This document shows, piece by piece, positions 7,554 to 15,381 of a stretch of DNA of 44,208 nucleotides (the stretch's first letter is position 1; the number at the start of each line of letters is the position of its first letter). Made by a program: the position numbers and the translations under genes. The notes beneath the pieces were generated by a model that was given only the letters and a program-made list of their open reading frames with translations, searched no databases and was not told the DNA's origin. The stretch is from contig JAANXD010000041.1 in the NCBI GenBank assembly GCA_018263435.1, forward strand, positions 1-44,208, written 5' to 3'. The stretch comes from Candidatus Scalindua arabica. GTDB taxonomy: Bacteria > Planctomycetota > Brocadiia > Brocadiales > Scalinduaceae.

Positions 7554-8036
7554 ATGTCAAAAGAATCAAAACTATCCCATATTGATGAAACCGGAGCCTC
7601 ACGGATGGTAGACGTCAGTAGCAAGGAAATCACTGAACGTATTGCAGAGGCTCATGCTAAGGTTACCATGAAGCCGGAAACATTCAATCTGATTATGGAC
7701 AAGAAAGTAGTAAAAGGAGACGTCCTTGGGGTAGCCCGTGTAGCAGGCATAATGGCAGCGAAAAAGACAAGCGAACTTGTCCCGATGTGCCATCCGCTTA
7801 ATCTGAGTTCTGTCAAAATAGACTATACAAACAATAATCTGGATTCCATCGAAATTACTTCAGAGGTAAAGATCACGGCAAAGACAGGTGTTGAGATGGA
7901 GGCTCTTACAGCTGTGTCGGTCTGCGCTCTTACTATATATGATATGTGTAAATCTGCAGACAAATCAATGCTCATAGGCGATATATATCTGGCCAGGAAA
8001 TCCGGAGGCAAGAGTGGCTCTTTCGAAAGGGAATAG
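7554..8036 (+). CDS. moaC: Cyclic pyranopterin monophosphate synthase MoaC
   Basis: 160 aa from ATG 7554; a GTG at 7527 in frame would add nine residues unlike the family. MoaC converts the MoaA product to cyclic pyranopterin monophosphate in the cytoplasm. Family motifs: LSHIDETGASRMVDVSSKEI, then KGDVLGVARVAGIMAAKKT, SELVPMCHPLNL (the conserved M-C-H-P-L active-site segment), KTGVEMEALTAVSVCALTIYDMCKS and the C-terminal lysine-rich KSGGKSG. Same strand as moaA, separated by the repeat element at 7361-7517. Identification is firm. Confidence 0.95.
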   Translation: MSKESKLSHIDETGASRMVDVSSKEITERIAEAHAKVTMKPETFNLIMDKKVVKGDVLGVARVAGIMAAKKTSELVPMCHPLNLSSVKIDYTNNNLDSIEITSEVKITAKTGVEMEALTAVSVCALTIYDMCKSADKSMLIGDIYLARKSGGKSGSFERE

Positions 8037-8149
8037 AGAGGTAGTTGTTATTTGCAAATTAGGAAATAGAAGTATTATTCAACAAATATGTAATAGATAC
8101 TATGAATGCAACATTTATGTTAATCAGACAAAACACGAATAACGACAGT

Positions 8150-9859
8150 TTATTTCTTGTTTCCCTTCTTTTGTACTTTCGCCCATGTGTCACGGAGAGT
8201 CACAGTCCGATTAATAATAAGCCTGTCAGCTGTCGAATCAGTATCGATACAAAAATAACCGAGCCTTTCGAACTGAATCCGCTCAAATGGTTTTGCGTCT
8301 TTGAGGCCGGGTTCTACCATACAGTCTGAAAGAATCTGAAGTGATTGGGGGTTCAGGTTTGATCTGAAATCCTCTCCATCTTTTGCCTCTTCAGGGCGTT
8401 CCTTTGTAAACAGATGGTCATACAATCTGACTTCTGCACGTAATGCATGCGAAGCGGAAACCCAATGAAGCGTGGACTTAACCTTACGTCCGTCCGGGGC
8501 ATTACCTCCCTGTGTAGCCGGATCATAACTGCAGTGTAATTCAACTATCTCACCATCATCGTTTTTTACTACATCTGTGCAGGTTATAAAATAGGCATAA
8601 CGCAACCTCACCTCTCTGCCCGGTCCTAGACGAAAGAATTTCCTGGGAGGATCTTCCATAAAATCATCCTGTTCGATATATATAACCCTGGAGAACGGAA
8701 CTTTCCTCGTGCCTGCACTCTGGTCTTCAGGATTGTTTACAGCGTCCATCCACTCTTCCTCACCTTCAGGATAGTTTTCTATAACTACCTTCAGTGGTCT
8801 TAATACGGCCATTACACGGTTGGAAGTCTTATTCAGGGCTTCACGTATGCAATGCTCCAGCAGGGCGATATCAATGGTGCTGTTAAACTTGTTTATTCCG
8901 ATTCGTCTGCAGAATTCACGAATAGCTTCCGGGCTGTATCCACGCCTGTGCATGCCGCAGATAGTCGGCATTCGGGGATCATCCCAGCCATTAACGTGTC
9001 CCTCATCAACCAACTGTAGGAGTTTCCTCTTACTCATTACGGTATAGGTAAGTTCCAGACGAGCAAACTCAATCTGCTGAGGATGATGAACTTCCAGTTT
9101 GTCCAGGTACCAGTCATATAGAGGCCTATGATTTTCAAATTCAAGTGTACATATTGAGTGAGTTATACCCTCGATCGAATCTTCCAGGCCATGAGCCCAA
9201 TCATAGGTTGGATATATACTCCACACGCTGCCGGTACGGTGGTGTTCTGCATGCAGGATACGGTACATAACCGGATCACGCAAATTCATATTAGGTGAAG
9301 CCATGTCTATTCTGGCGCGAAGCACATGCGAACCGTCTTTAAACTCTCCATCCTTCATTCGCCTGAATAGATCTATGTTTTCTTCAACACTACGGTTGCG
9401 GTATGGACTCTCTTTGCCGGGTGTGGTCAGGGTGCCGCGATACTCGCTTATCTGGCGGGCATTCAATTCGCATACATACGCATGGCCTTTTTCTATTAAC
9501 TGTACTGCATAGTCATACATCTGCTCGAAATAGTCTGATGCATAATAGAGGTTTTCATCCCAGTCCCACCCCAGCCAGCGAACATCTTCCTGTATAGAGT
9601 TAACGTATCTGTCTTCTTCGGTAACAGGATTAGTATCATCAAATCTCAAATTACATTGCCCACCGCTGTTCTCATCAGCTATCCCAAAATTCAGACAGAT
9701 GGATTTGGCATGTCCGATGTGCAGGAAACCGTTTGGTTCAGGCGGAAATCGTGTGATTACCTTTCCGTCCCACTTGTTCGTACTGATATCTTCGGCTACA
9801 ATTGCCCTGATAAAATCTACTGAACCCTCTTTGTTTCCATCATTCTCACTCTTTTGCAT
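8150..9859 (-). CDS. glnS: Glutaminyl-tRNA synthetase
   Basis: 569 aa, normal for bacterial GlnRS; it charges tRNA-Gln directly with glutamine. The class I signatures are [16 protein letters not shown] (HIGH at 47-50) and VMSKRKL (MSK at 275-277). The GlnRS-specific region [30 protein letters not shown] is present, followed by the anticodon-binding beta-barrel region ([38 protein letters not shown]). It stands alone, with a convergent moaC and a long non-coding gap upstream. Having GlnRS means the organism need not depend on GatCAB for Gln-tRNA. Confidence 0.97.
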   Translation of the reverse strand: MQKSENDGNKEGSVDFIRAIVAEDISTNKWDGKVITRFPPEPNGFLHIGHAKSICLNFGIADENSGGQCNLRFDDTNPVTEEDRYVNSIQEDVRWLGWDWDENLYYASDYFEQMYDYAVQLIEKGHAYVCELNARQISEYRGTLTTPGKESPYRNRSVEENIDLFRRMKDGEFKDGSHVLRARIDMASPNMNLRDPVMYRILHAEHHRTGSVWSIYPTYDWAHGLEDSIEGITHSICTLEFENHRPLYDWYLDKLEVHHPQQIEFARLELTYTVMSKRKLLQLVDEGHVNGWDDPRMPTICGMHRRGYSPEAIREFCRRIGINKFNSTIDIALLEHCIREALNKTSNRVMAVLRPLKVVIENYPEGEEEWMDAVNNPEDQSAGTRKVPFSRVIYIEQDDFMEDPPRKFFRLGPGREVRLRYAYFITCTDVVKNDDGEIVELHCSYDPATQGGNAPDGRKVKSTLHWVSASHALRAEVRLYDHLFTKERPEEAKDGEDFRSNLNPQSLQILSDCMVEPGLKDAKPFERIQFERLGYFCIDTDSTADRLIINRTVTLRDTWAKVQKKGNKK

Positions 9860-10099
9860 TTTTTAAATCACAAATCTATAATACTATATCTGGAATTAAT
9901 TTGGATATATTATCAATAAACGCTGCCTATTTACAGTTTAAAGTTTTCGGGTTCCATTTTGTGATGCAAGCTCTTGACATGTAGGTATTTGTCAGATAGA
10001 TTATAATACATCTTAGAAATTATACTATTATTCTGTAGAATTATCTTTTCTGAAAGTTGTTTGTATTGTTGATAGTTGAAAGTGCCTACCCGCCTGCCA

Positions 10100-10295
10100 G
10101 CCTGTCCGCCAGTTTGCTGGGCGGAGCAGTTCGGGCAGGAAGATCACAGTGACTAAAGTAAATGAAAGGCGAAAGGTAGGAAAGAATAAGCACCAAATAA
10201 TAAAATCCAAATAACAAACAAATTCCAATGAAGAAATCCAAAATATCAAACAAACTGATTCTGGTCATTCCCGCCTAACAAATTGGCGGACAGGC
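10100..10295. repeat. Composite element bounded by 25-bp inverted repeats
   Basis: The left arm at 10100-10124 (gcctgtccgccagtttgctg, then ggcgg) pairs with the right arm at 10271-10295 at about 22 of 25 positions. Between them is an AT-rich segment with repeated aaatccaaataacaaac-type words. It is MITE-like in form; no target duplication was identified. Confidence 0.5.
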
Positions 10296-10385
10296 GGACA
10301 TTGTGTTTTGCCCACCCGGATGAATCCGTTCGGACGGGTAATTTATTTGTAATTTGCTATTTAAGATTTGTAGTTTTATCCTCTG

Positions 10386-10409
10386 TGTCTTAGTGTCTTA
10401 GTGTCTTAG
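10386..10409. repeat. 8-bp tandem repeat, three copies
   Basis: tgtcttag occurs three times in a row without change, about 40 bp before the start of the receiver-like gene. It could be a replication-slippage locus that alters spacing of upstream signals, but there is no promoter evidence. Confidence 0.6.
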
Positions 10410-10447
10410 TGGCAAAGGGTTTGATCTTATGAAAAGGGAGACGTTAC

Positions 10448-10813
10448 ATGAAGAATGTATTGATAGTTGGCCATTGTGACCAGGACAATCCTCAAATAAC
10501 ATCATTGATTGAGAAAAACTTTTCTGCAACGGTAACGAGGGAGAAACTTTTAAAGAATACAATAGGTTGCCTGGAGAAACAGGATTATGATCTGGTTATA
10601 ATTAACCGGATAGGTGCGTTCGATCAGAAAAGAGGCTTGGAGTTGATCAAGGAGATAAAAAATGACGGTCGCTTTAATACGCCACTGATGATGATAACCA
10701 ACTTCAAGGACCAAATGGAAGAAGCCATAAAAAGCGGAGCGGTACCTGGATATGGCAAAGACAAACTGTACGACGAAGAAACTTTAAAATTGCTGAGTAA
10801 GTATTTAGGTTGA
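10448..10813 (+). CDS. CheY-like receiver domain protein lacking the phospho-acceptor Asp
   Basis: 121 aa, a single receiver-like domain. The hydrophobic beta-1 strand (NVLIVGHCDQD), YDLVIINRIGAF and the TPLMMITNF strand follow the receiver fold. The residue expected to be phosphorylated is N53 instead of Asp, and the conserved Lys loop is altered (AVPGYGKDKL). It is therefore probably a pseudo-receiver that works without phosphotransfer, as a protein-interaction module. aagggag lies eight bases before the ATG. The gene stands alone, so no partner kinase or output domain can be named. Confidence 0.7.
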   Translation: MKNVLIVGHCDQDNPQITSLIEKNFSATVTREKLLKNTIGCLEKQDYDLVIINRIGAFDQKRGLELIKEIKNDGRFNTPLMMITNFKDQMEEAIKSGAVPGYGKDKLYDEETLKLLSKYLG

Positions 10814-10944
10814 AATTATGAAAATATTTCAACGCAATGTACGCAGAGAAAGACAGATAAAATACTGGACACTGATAGAAGTGGATAAAAATACAGGTAA
10901 AAAACAAACAAAATAGTCTCTCGCTAAAACTTATCATGAATATT

Positions 10945-11214
10945 TTACTTAAACAGGTCACTATGACTACCTGTTCGTTCCAGACGAAGGACATTTGAGT
11001 CGGAGTAATAAACTAGCACCCAATCAGGTTCTATGTGGCAATCACGACAAGGCTTCCACTCACCCATCAATGGATGATCTCGGTACTTTGGGTTGAGTGT
11101 TTCATTATTGGCAAGTTTATGTACCACTGTTTGCAGCTTCTTGATATCCTTTCCACGTTTTCTTAGTCTTTTAATATCTTTTAAGAATTGGCTAGACTGA
11201 AATAGCTTTTTCAT
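10945..11214 (-). CDS. YafQ-type mRNA interferase toxin
   Basis: 89 aa, typical size for the RelE/YafQ superfamily. Recognised from FKDIKRLRKRGKDIKKLQTVV, the segment HPLMGEWKPCRDCHIEPDWVLVYY, and the C-terminal LERTGSHSDLF containing the catalytic-type histidine. The family is a ribosome-dependent mRNA endonuclease. It overlaps the upstream antitoxin gene by four bases (ATGA), the usual translational coupling of a type II toxin-antitoxin operon. Naming it yafQ precisely would need comparison; the family call is solid. Confidence 0.88.
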   Translation of the reverse strand: MKKLFQSSQFLKDIKRLRKRGKDIKKLQTVVHKLANNETLNPKYRDHPLMGEWKPCRDCHIEPDWVLVYYSDSNVLRLERTGSHSDLFK

Positions 11215-11471
11215 TTCTCCCAGCTATCATACATTTCCTCAAGAGAATCAAAGGATTGAACTTCTTCGCCCTTACTGCTTCTTTTCAGGGTTTCCTTAGT
11301 TGTCTCATTAGGGATGAGGATCGGAAAGGGAATGCCTCCTCGCAGGCATATCTGATTATAGAAAAGACGTATAGCTTCTGTAGGGCTCATTCCTAATTTC
11401 TTCAGAACCCCTTCTGCTTTTTTCTTTGTCTTGGGTTCAACTCTGGCGTGAACGGTTGCTGATTTTTTCAT
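11211..11471 (-). CDS. RelB/DinJ-family antitoxin
   Basis: 86 aa. The N-terminal ribbon-helix-helix (SATVHARVEPKTKKKAEGVLKKLGMSPTEAIRLFYNQI) is characteristic of DinJ, and GGIPFPILIPNETT is the family's linker to the toxin-wrapping C-terminus. It should neutralise the YafQ-type toxin encoded immediately downstream and repress the operon through its DNA-binding domain. No operator palindrome was identified with confidence in the short upstream gap. Confidence 0.88.
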   Translation of the reverse strand: MKKSATVHARVEPKTKKKAEGVLKKLGMSPTEAIRLFYNQICLRGGIPFPILIPNETTKETLKRSSKGEEVQSFDSLEEMYDSWEK

Positions 11472-11570
11472 GCTGGAATTGTCTCACAAATGCAACACAA
11501 ATGCAAATATATTATTAAGAGAAGTTAATTATGTTTCTTCTGCGCTTTTTGTCTGGGGAGCGGTGAGTAA

Positions 11571-12800
11571 TTATCTGTCATAATTTAATTTTTCACCTTC
11601 AGTCTTGGCTATTACAACTGCACCGCAGCTGTCACTCCATACGTTAACGGATGTCCTGAACATATCGAGTATTCTGTCAACGGCCAGTATCAATCCTACT
11701 CCTTCCAACGGCAATCCAACTGCAGATAAAATAATTGAAATCATTACAAAGCCGGCCATTGGGATCCCTGCCGCACCAATAGAGGCGAGAAGGGCGGTTG
11801 CGACTACGATCGCCTGTTGAACGAAGGTCAGATCTATCCCATAAGCTTGAGCTATGAACATGGCAGCCACACACTCATACAATGCTGTACCGTCCATATT
11901 TATTGTCGCTCCGAGTGGCAGAACAAGACTGCTTACTCTGTTGGAGACTCCTGATTTCTCTTCCACTTCCTCTAATGTTAAAGGCAGGGTTGCGGACGAT
12001 GATGAGGTCGAGAATGCGGTGAGAAGTGGAATCCTGAGGGCTTTAAAGTGGGCATATGGATTTATCTTCCCAAACAGTCTCAAGATTAATGGAAGGACTA
12101 TGATTGCGTGTATAAACAAACCTGACATCACGGCTATCATGTAGAGTCCCAATCTACTGGCAATATTCAGTAATGCCGCAGTGTCACTTGCCTGTCGTGA
12201 TACAGTTAATGCAACTATTCCAAAAACACCAAGAGGGGTGAACCTGATAATTAAGTGTGTTATCTGCATCATTAGTTCAAATCCGGCATTGAGAGCAGTG
12301 ACGCAGAATTCCTTATGATTGCTTGATATCTTTGTAATAAAAATGCCTGTCAGGATAGAGAAGAAAATAATAGGCAACATTGTGCTGTTAACAAATGCCA
12401 CGAAGATGTTTTCGGGTATGATACTAATTAAAGTGCTTCCAAATGACTCTTTTGCACTTGCAAGTCCCTCTATGGGTTCAGTAAATCCCATATCCGCACC
12501 TACACCCGGTCTTAAGAGGTTCACCATTAACAATCCGGCAAGTATTGCGAATATGCTTGTGCTCACATAATAGGAGATTGTCTTCAGGCCGAGTTTGCCG
12601 AGTTTGCCGGAATTACCTATATTTGCAATGCCAGATGCTATTGAGGTAACTATTAATGGTATTATCAGCATCTTGAGTGCGCGCATGAATATCACACCCA
12701 TCCAGCTGATATAACTCACATATTCAGTCAGATAAAGGCCGTATAATACACCTAATATCAATGCCGTTAAGATTTGCCAGTGTAATGGAAACTTCTTCAT
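11571..12800 (-). CDS. Dicarboxylate/amino acid:cation symporter (DAACS family)
   Basis: 409 aa with eight or more membrane segments plus re-entrant hairpins, of the GltP/DctA/GltPh type. The serine-rich hairpin (AFSTSSSSATLPLTLEEVEE), the NMDGTALYE motif of helix 7 that binds sodium and substrate, and the second hairpin GAAGIPMAG are all present. It imports glutamate, aspartate or C4-dicarboxylates with Na+ or H+; substrate cannot be set from sequence alone. It lies alone between the YafQ/DinJ pair and a Cys-rich exported protein, all on the minus strand but widely spaced. Confidence 0.92.
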   Translation of the reverse strand: MKKFPLHWQILTALILGVLYGLYLTEYVSYISWMGVIFMRALKMLIIPLIVTSIASGIANIGNSGKLGKLGLKTISYYVSTSIFAILAGLLMVNLLRPGVGADMGFTEPIEGLASAKESFGSTLISIIPENIFVAFVNSTMLPIIFFSILTGIFITKISSNHKEFCVTALNAGFELMMQITHLIIRFTPLGVFGIVALTVSRQASDTAALLNIASRLGLYMIAVMSGLFIHAIIVLPLILRLFGKINPYAHFKALRIPLLTAFSTSSSSATLPLTLEEVEEKSGVSNRVSSLVLPLGATINMDGTALYECVAAMFIAQAYGIDLTFVQQAIVVATALLASIGAAGIPMAGFVMISIILSAVGLPLEGVGLILAVDRILDMFRTSVNVWSDSCGAVVIAKTEGEKLNYDR

Positions 12801-12894
12801 AGGTTCAATCCCTTAATTTGTTCTGAACTCCGAACTCCGAACGTTTTCACTCCGAACTATTAAAGCAAGCTCAGCTTTACAATCCCTCAATCTA

Positions 12895-13704
12895 CTATAT
12901 ACTGTTTTCCAACAATATTTTCTCGATTGACTGGCGAATAGCAGTATCTGTGGCAAGTACAATTGCATTGTTTATAGTAATTGTCGGGTAGGACTCAATG
13001 TTGCGTTCTATTGCGTGTTCCTGGTCTTTAGCGATCTGTTGATCTATCTCGATACTGTTAATATAGTCATTAATATTATGCGGTATCTGGACGTATCTGG
13101 CAACAAGGTCAATGAGTGTACGCCAATCCCAGGGTCCTTTATGTTTGATCAGGGCCTCCTGGATTATGCTGAATTTTCCAACAAAGCGCGCATACTCTGC
13201 AATCTTAATAGCGCGCTGAGCCTCCTTCGTCAACCCGGGTGGGCGTAGTACAACCCTTCTCTGGTGAAGTTCAGAAGTGACAGTTTTGGCATGATTCCAT
13301 AATTTAGATATATTTGAATCTGTGTAGTCAGCAAAGATGTCAACTATGACAGGGCTGTCAAGGTTCAATAGAATTTCATCTTTATTCTTACCGGATTCAA
13401 GGCTTTCCAGCACATAACTGATTTCGGCCTTACCGGCGCTGCATCCAAAACATGCAGGCAGATTGGGACTGCCCGGCAGGTATTTGCCGCATTGGCAGGG
13501 GCATTTTCGATTAGCGAGAATTTCATCGATTAACTCGATGATTTCGTTCTGCCGGGTTGTGGTTGTTTCCTGAGCTTCACATTCCCGATTAATTGATTCT
13601 GTAACCGGCACTGCTTCAAAAATGAAGATGACGGAAATCAGTAATAAGAAAGTGCGCAGAGAATGCTTTGCCAGAGTATTTAAGAGATTGTAAGATTTTA
13701 ACAT
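12895..13704 (-). CDS. Exported DsbA-like thioredoxin-fold protein with Cys-rich N-terminal domain
   Basis: 269 aa. An N-terminal hydrophobic segment (residues 16-30) acts as signal peptide or anchor. A short Cys-rich region follows (C68, C70, C72, C85, C88 in KCPCQCGKYLPGS...ACFGCSAGK), resembling modules seen before thioredoxin domains in some DsbA/CcmH-like proteins. The rest (VIVDIFADYTDSNISKLWNHAKTV, then YPTITINNAIVLATDT) follows a DsbA-like thioredoxin fold, with the cis-Pro region Y-P-T-I. The active-site CXXC is absent, replaced by D-Y-T-D-S-N. The redox role must lie in the Cys-rich part or be lost. Possible periplasmic or paryphoplasm chaperone or metal-binding protein. Confidence 0.55.
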   Translation of the reverse strand: MLKSYNLLNTLAKHSLRTFLLLISVIFIFEAVPVTESINRECEAQETTTTRQNEIIELIDEILANRKCPCQCGKYLPGSPNLPACFGCSAGKAEISYVLESLESGKNKDEILLNLDSPVIVDIFADYTDSNISKLWNHAKTVTSELHQRRVVLRPPGLTKEAQRAIKIAEYARFVGKFSIIQEALIKHKGPWDWRTLIDLVARYVQIPHNINDYINSIEIDQQIAKDQEHAIERNIESYPTITINNAIVLATDTAIRQSIEKILLENSI

Positions 13705-14100
13705 TATATTAACCTTGGGGGTATCATTTAATTTGTAACATCATACGCAAAAACGGCTAGATAATCAAGAAGGTATTATTGCTGATAGAATATTAAACGG
13801 GATAACAGGATATCCCCGTCTGCCCGTCAGTTTGCAGACTGTGTCACAATAGCAAAAACTCCCAATTTGTCTTCTGAACTTGTCGCCTGAGGACGACCCT
13901 GTGGGCCAGCTCACAGATCCGACTCAGTCGGGTTTCAGGATCTTATGATTACAACGACTTAGCAACTTATGAGATCCCGAAATGAATTTGGGATGACAAT
14001 TATGACACAGTCTGCTTTTGGTCGGGTGTAACTGCTTTAATACACATCGTCACGCCCGCCTGCCATTTGTCGGGCAGGGACGATGTACTCCAAAAAAACG
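13705..14100. other. 396-bp intergenic region filled by repeat elements
   Basis: No gene is supported. It holds the 182-bp inverted-repeat element (13834-14015) with one copy of the 71-bp direct repeat, and a nested hairpin at 14044-14086 (acatcgtc/gacgatgt outside, cctgcc/ggcagg inside). A short palindrome ccgactcagtcgg is near 13919. All lie downstream of hicA and upstream of the exported protein gene. Confidence 0.6.
13834..14015. mobile_element. 182-bp MITE-like element, complete copy
   Basis: The ends gcagactgtgtcacaat (13834-13850) and attatgacacagtctgc (13999-14015) are inverted copies matching at 16 of 17 bases. The right half (13933-14003) is repeated exactly at 15280-15350. There is no coding capacity. 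Identical sequence over 71 bp, 1.3 kb apart, suggests recent movement or gene conversion. Confidence 0.65.
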
Positions 14101-14340
14101 TCAATGTTTGAATTTTCGGAATTGATCTAATGTTAAGTTTGCGTCCTTTAATATAGCTTTTAAGGTTTTGCGCTTTATTATCTTGCCGGAATGCATTGGC
14201 ACATTGGTTCTTCGCTTATCGCTGGCTCTTTTATAGATGGCGTGGCTGCTTCCGGACTGTCGAATGAATTGAAACCCAATAGATTCTAAAACTTTTACAA
14301 CTTCCTTAGAAGTAACTGCCGGAAATCTCCTGGATGTCAC
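14101..14340 (-). CDS. hicA: HicA-type mRNA interferase toxin
   Basis: 79 aa. A dsRBD-like fold typical of HicA: PAVTSKEVVKVLESIGFQFIRQSGSSHAIYKR, where G-S-S-H carries the catalytic histidine, then TNVPMHSGKIIKRKTLKAILKDANLT. It cleaves mRNA independently of ribosomes unless bound by HicB. Its start overlaps the end of the upstream hicB by four bases. Gene order is hicB then hicA, the reverse of the most common arrangement but well known. Confidence 0.9.
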   Translation of the reverse strand: MTSRRFPAVTSKEVVKVLESIGFQFIRQSGSSHAIYKRASDKRRTNVPMHSGKIIKRKTLKAILKDANLTLDQFRKFKH

Positions 14341-14570
14341 ACCGCCACCTTCAATGAGGTTACAGTAAACTCGTCATCAGGGATATCCTCTCCATTCTTT
14401 AAATAATCTTCTGTAAACGCATTAATTGACTTTCTCATTTCAGATATGGTTTCTTCGTATGTTTCTCCCTCGACGTGACAACCCTGAAAGGCAGGACACT
14501 GAGCAAAATATCCACCCTCTTCACATGGTTCAATAATGACAGTAAACTTATATGTTTGTTTTCTGCTCAT
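14337..14570 (-). CDS. hicB: HicB-family antitoxin
   Basis: 77 aa from ATG 14570. This start is chosen because AGGAGG lies seven bases upstream; an ATG at 14630 would add residues unlike the family. The partial RNase H-like fold of HicB is clear: FTVIIEPCEEGGYFAQCPAFQGCHVEGETYEETISEMRKSINAF. It should bind and block the HicA toxin encoded downstream. No separate DNA-binding domain is visible at the C-terminus. Confidence 0.88.
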   Translation of the reverse strand: MSRKQTYKFTVIIEPCEEGGYFAQCPAFQGCHVEGETYEETISEMRKSINAFTEDYLKNGEDIPDDEFTVTSLKVAV

Positions 14571-14630
14571 TACAATAACCTCCTTAATATTTGAAAATTC
14601 GTTTTTGTCAAGTGCAACAGTGTAGAACAA

Positions 14631-14986
14631 GTTTCTATATTGATTGTAATAAAATATATTTGAAAATCAAGTTGCAGTTACTAAGGGCTTCATCGTAGTC
14701 GATTATAAGGATTTATGATTTTCTATTGTTGATTGTCGATTGATCCTTTTGAGCAGTTTTTCTTGTTGTGATAAATTAATAAGCTAAATTGAGAAATTTT
14801 ATATTACATACCGTTATAGCTGCTGGCTTTAGTCTGCGTTATTCATCACTCGATGGGTCTATGTAAGTTACGCAACCTCAAGGTTGCGGCTACAAAATCA
14901 CTCAATTTAAGTGTGAGTATTATGGCTTGGTCAGGTTTAAGTTTAAAATATGACGAAATGTACATGATGAAATAAGGATTGAAAAG
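14631..14986. other. 356-bp gap with an inverted-repeat element and no gene
   Basis: AT-rich. It contains an element at 14783-14911 and otherwise nothing recognisable. The missing C-terminal half of the MazF-like toxin at 14987 is not found here in another frame. Confidence 0.5.
14783..14911. repeat. 129-bp element with imperfect terminal inverted repeats and an internal palindrome
   Basis: The ends 14783-14800 (gctaaattgagaaatttt) and 14894-14911 (aaaatcactcaatttaag) pair at 14 of 18 positions. Inside is a GC-richer palindrome cgcaacctcaaggttgcg (14871-14888). MITE-like, non-coding. Confidence 0.45.
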
Positions 14987-15175
14987 CTATACCATAGGAG
15001 TAACAAGTTCATCTAACTCATGGATTTGTTGGTCAACTTTAGAAGATATCATGCAAACAAGCCAGTCGTTAAATTTTCCGGGCAGTTTACATAATATAAG
15101 TGCTGGTCGTAGTTTTCCTTCTTTTTGATCAGTTTGAGGAAAATTGAATAGAACAATCTGGCCTTCAGAAATCAT
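14987..15175 (-). pseudogene. Truncated MazF/PemK-like toxin
   Basis: 62 aa, about half of the roughly 110 aa usual for this family. It starts normally for PemK/MazF toxins: EGQIVLFNFPQTDQKEGKLRPALILCKLPGKFNDWLVCMISSK. It stops shortly after ELDELVTPMV, where the second half with the last beta strands and catalytic-core residues should follow. The ATG overlaps the stop of the upstream antitoxin remnant by one base (TAATG), as in an intact toxin-antitoxin operon. Probably an inactive remnant. Confidence 0.75.
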
Positions 15176-15285
15176 TAAAAACTTTCCTTTAGATCATTTA
15201 TTGAATAAAGAGAATGTTCGTCTTCCATCCCTCGCATTGCTGACGAAAGTGAAATATCGCTCCATTCTTTATATTCTTCTTTCAG
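15175..15285 (-). pseudogene. C-terminal remnant of the cognate antitoxin
   Basis: In the minus frame ending with TAA at 15177-15175 the sequence reads LKEEYKEWSDISLSSAMRG, then MEDEHSLYSINDLKESF. This matches the tail of small antitoxins paired with PemK/MazF toxins. Its N-terminal DNA-binding part is missing: the frame enters the repeat copy at 15280-15350, where an in-frame TTG could act as a start but no ATG exists. The antitoxin has been cut by a repeat junction. Confidence 0.6.
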
Positions 15286-15369
15286 GATCTTATGATTACA
15301 ACGACTTAGCAACTTATGAGATCCCGAAATGAATTTGGGATGACAATTATATTATGATACAGTCTGCTT
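15280..15369. repeat. Partial second copy of the 182-bp MITE-like element
   Basis: 15280-15350 is identical to 13933-14003 (71 bp), then after a 5-bp insertion it continues as atacagtctgctt to 15369. The left half and left terminal repeat of the element are missing. It lies between the antitoxin remnant and the end of the histidine kinase gene. Confidence 0.75.
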
Positions 15370-15381
15370 CAGAATGGGTTA

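Larger units (their letters stand above)
9860..10447. other. 588-bp intergenic region with composite repeats
   Basis: No gene is supported here. It contains an inverted-repeat pair (10100-10124 against 10271-10295, about 22 of 25 matching) enclosing an AT-rich segment of caaat/ccaaa runs. It also holds a GC-rich cccgcctgcc segment and three copies of an 8-bp unit tgtcttag (10386-10409) just before the receiver gene. The composition looks like layered small repeat elements rather than a decayed gene. Confidence 0.5.

Noticed and set aside
8102-8329. Plus-strand ORF at the 3' end of glnS
   Set aside because: Mostly antisense to glnS, no homology recognised, no start signal.
9974-10007. TTGACA ... 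TATAAT in the glnS upstream gap
   Set aside because: The spacer is 22 bp, too long for a normal sigma-70 promoter, and it points away from glnS toward repeats.
10818-10916. A 32-codon plus-strand ORF (MKIFQRNVRRERQIKYWT...)
   Set aside because: No Shine-Dalgarno sequence, no recognisable family, and part of it resembles a common dispersed word (aacgcaatgtacgcagagaaag). Judged non-coding.
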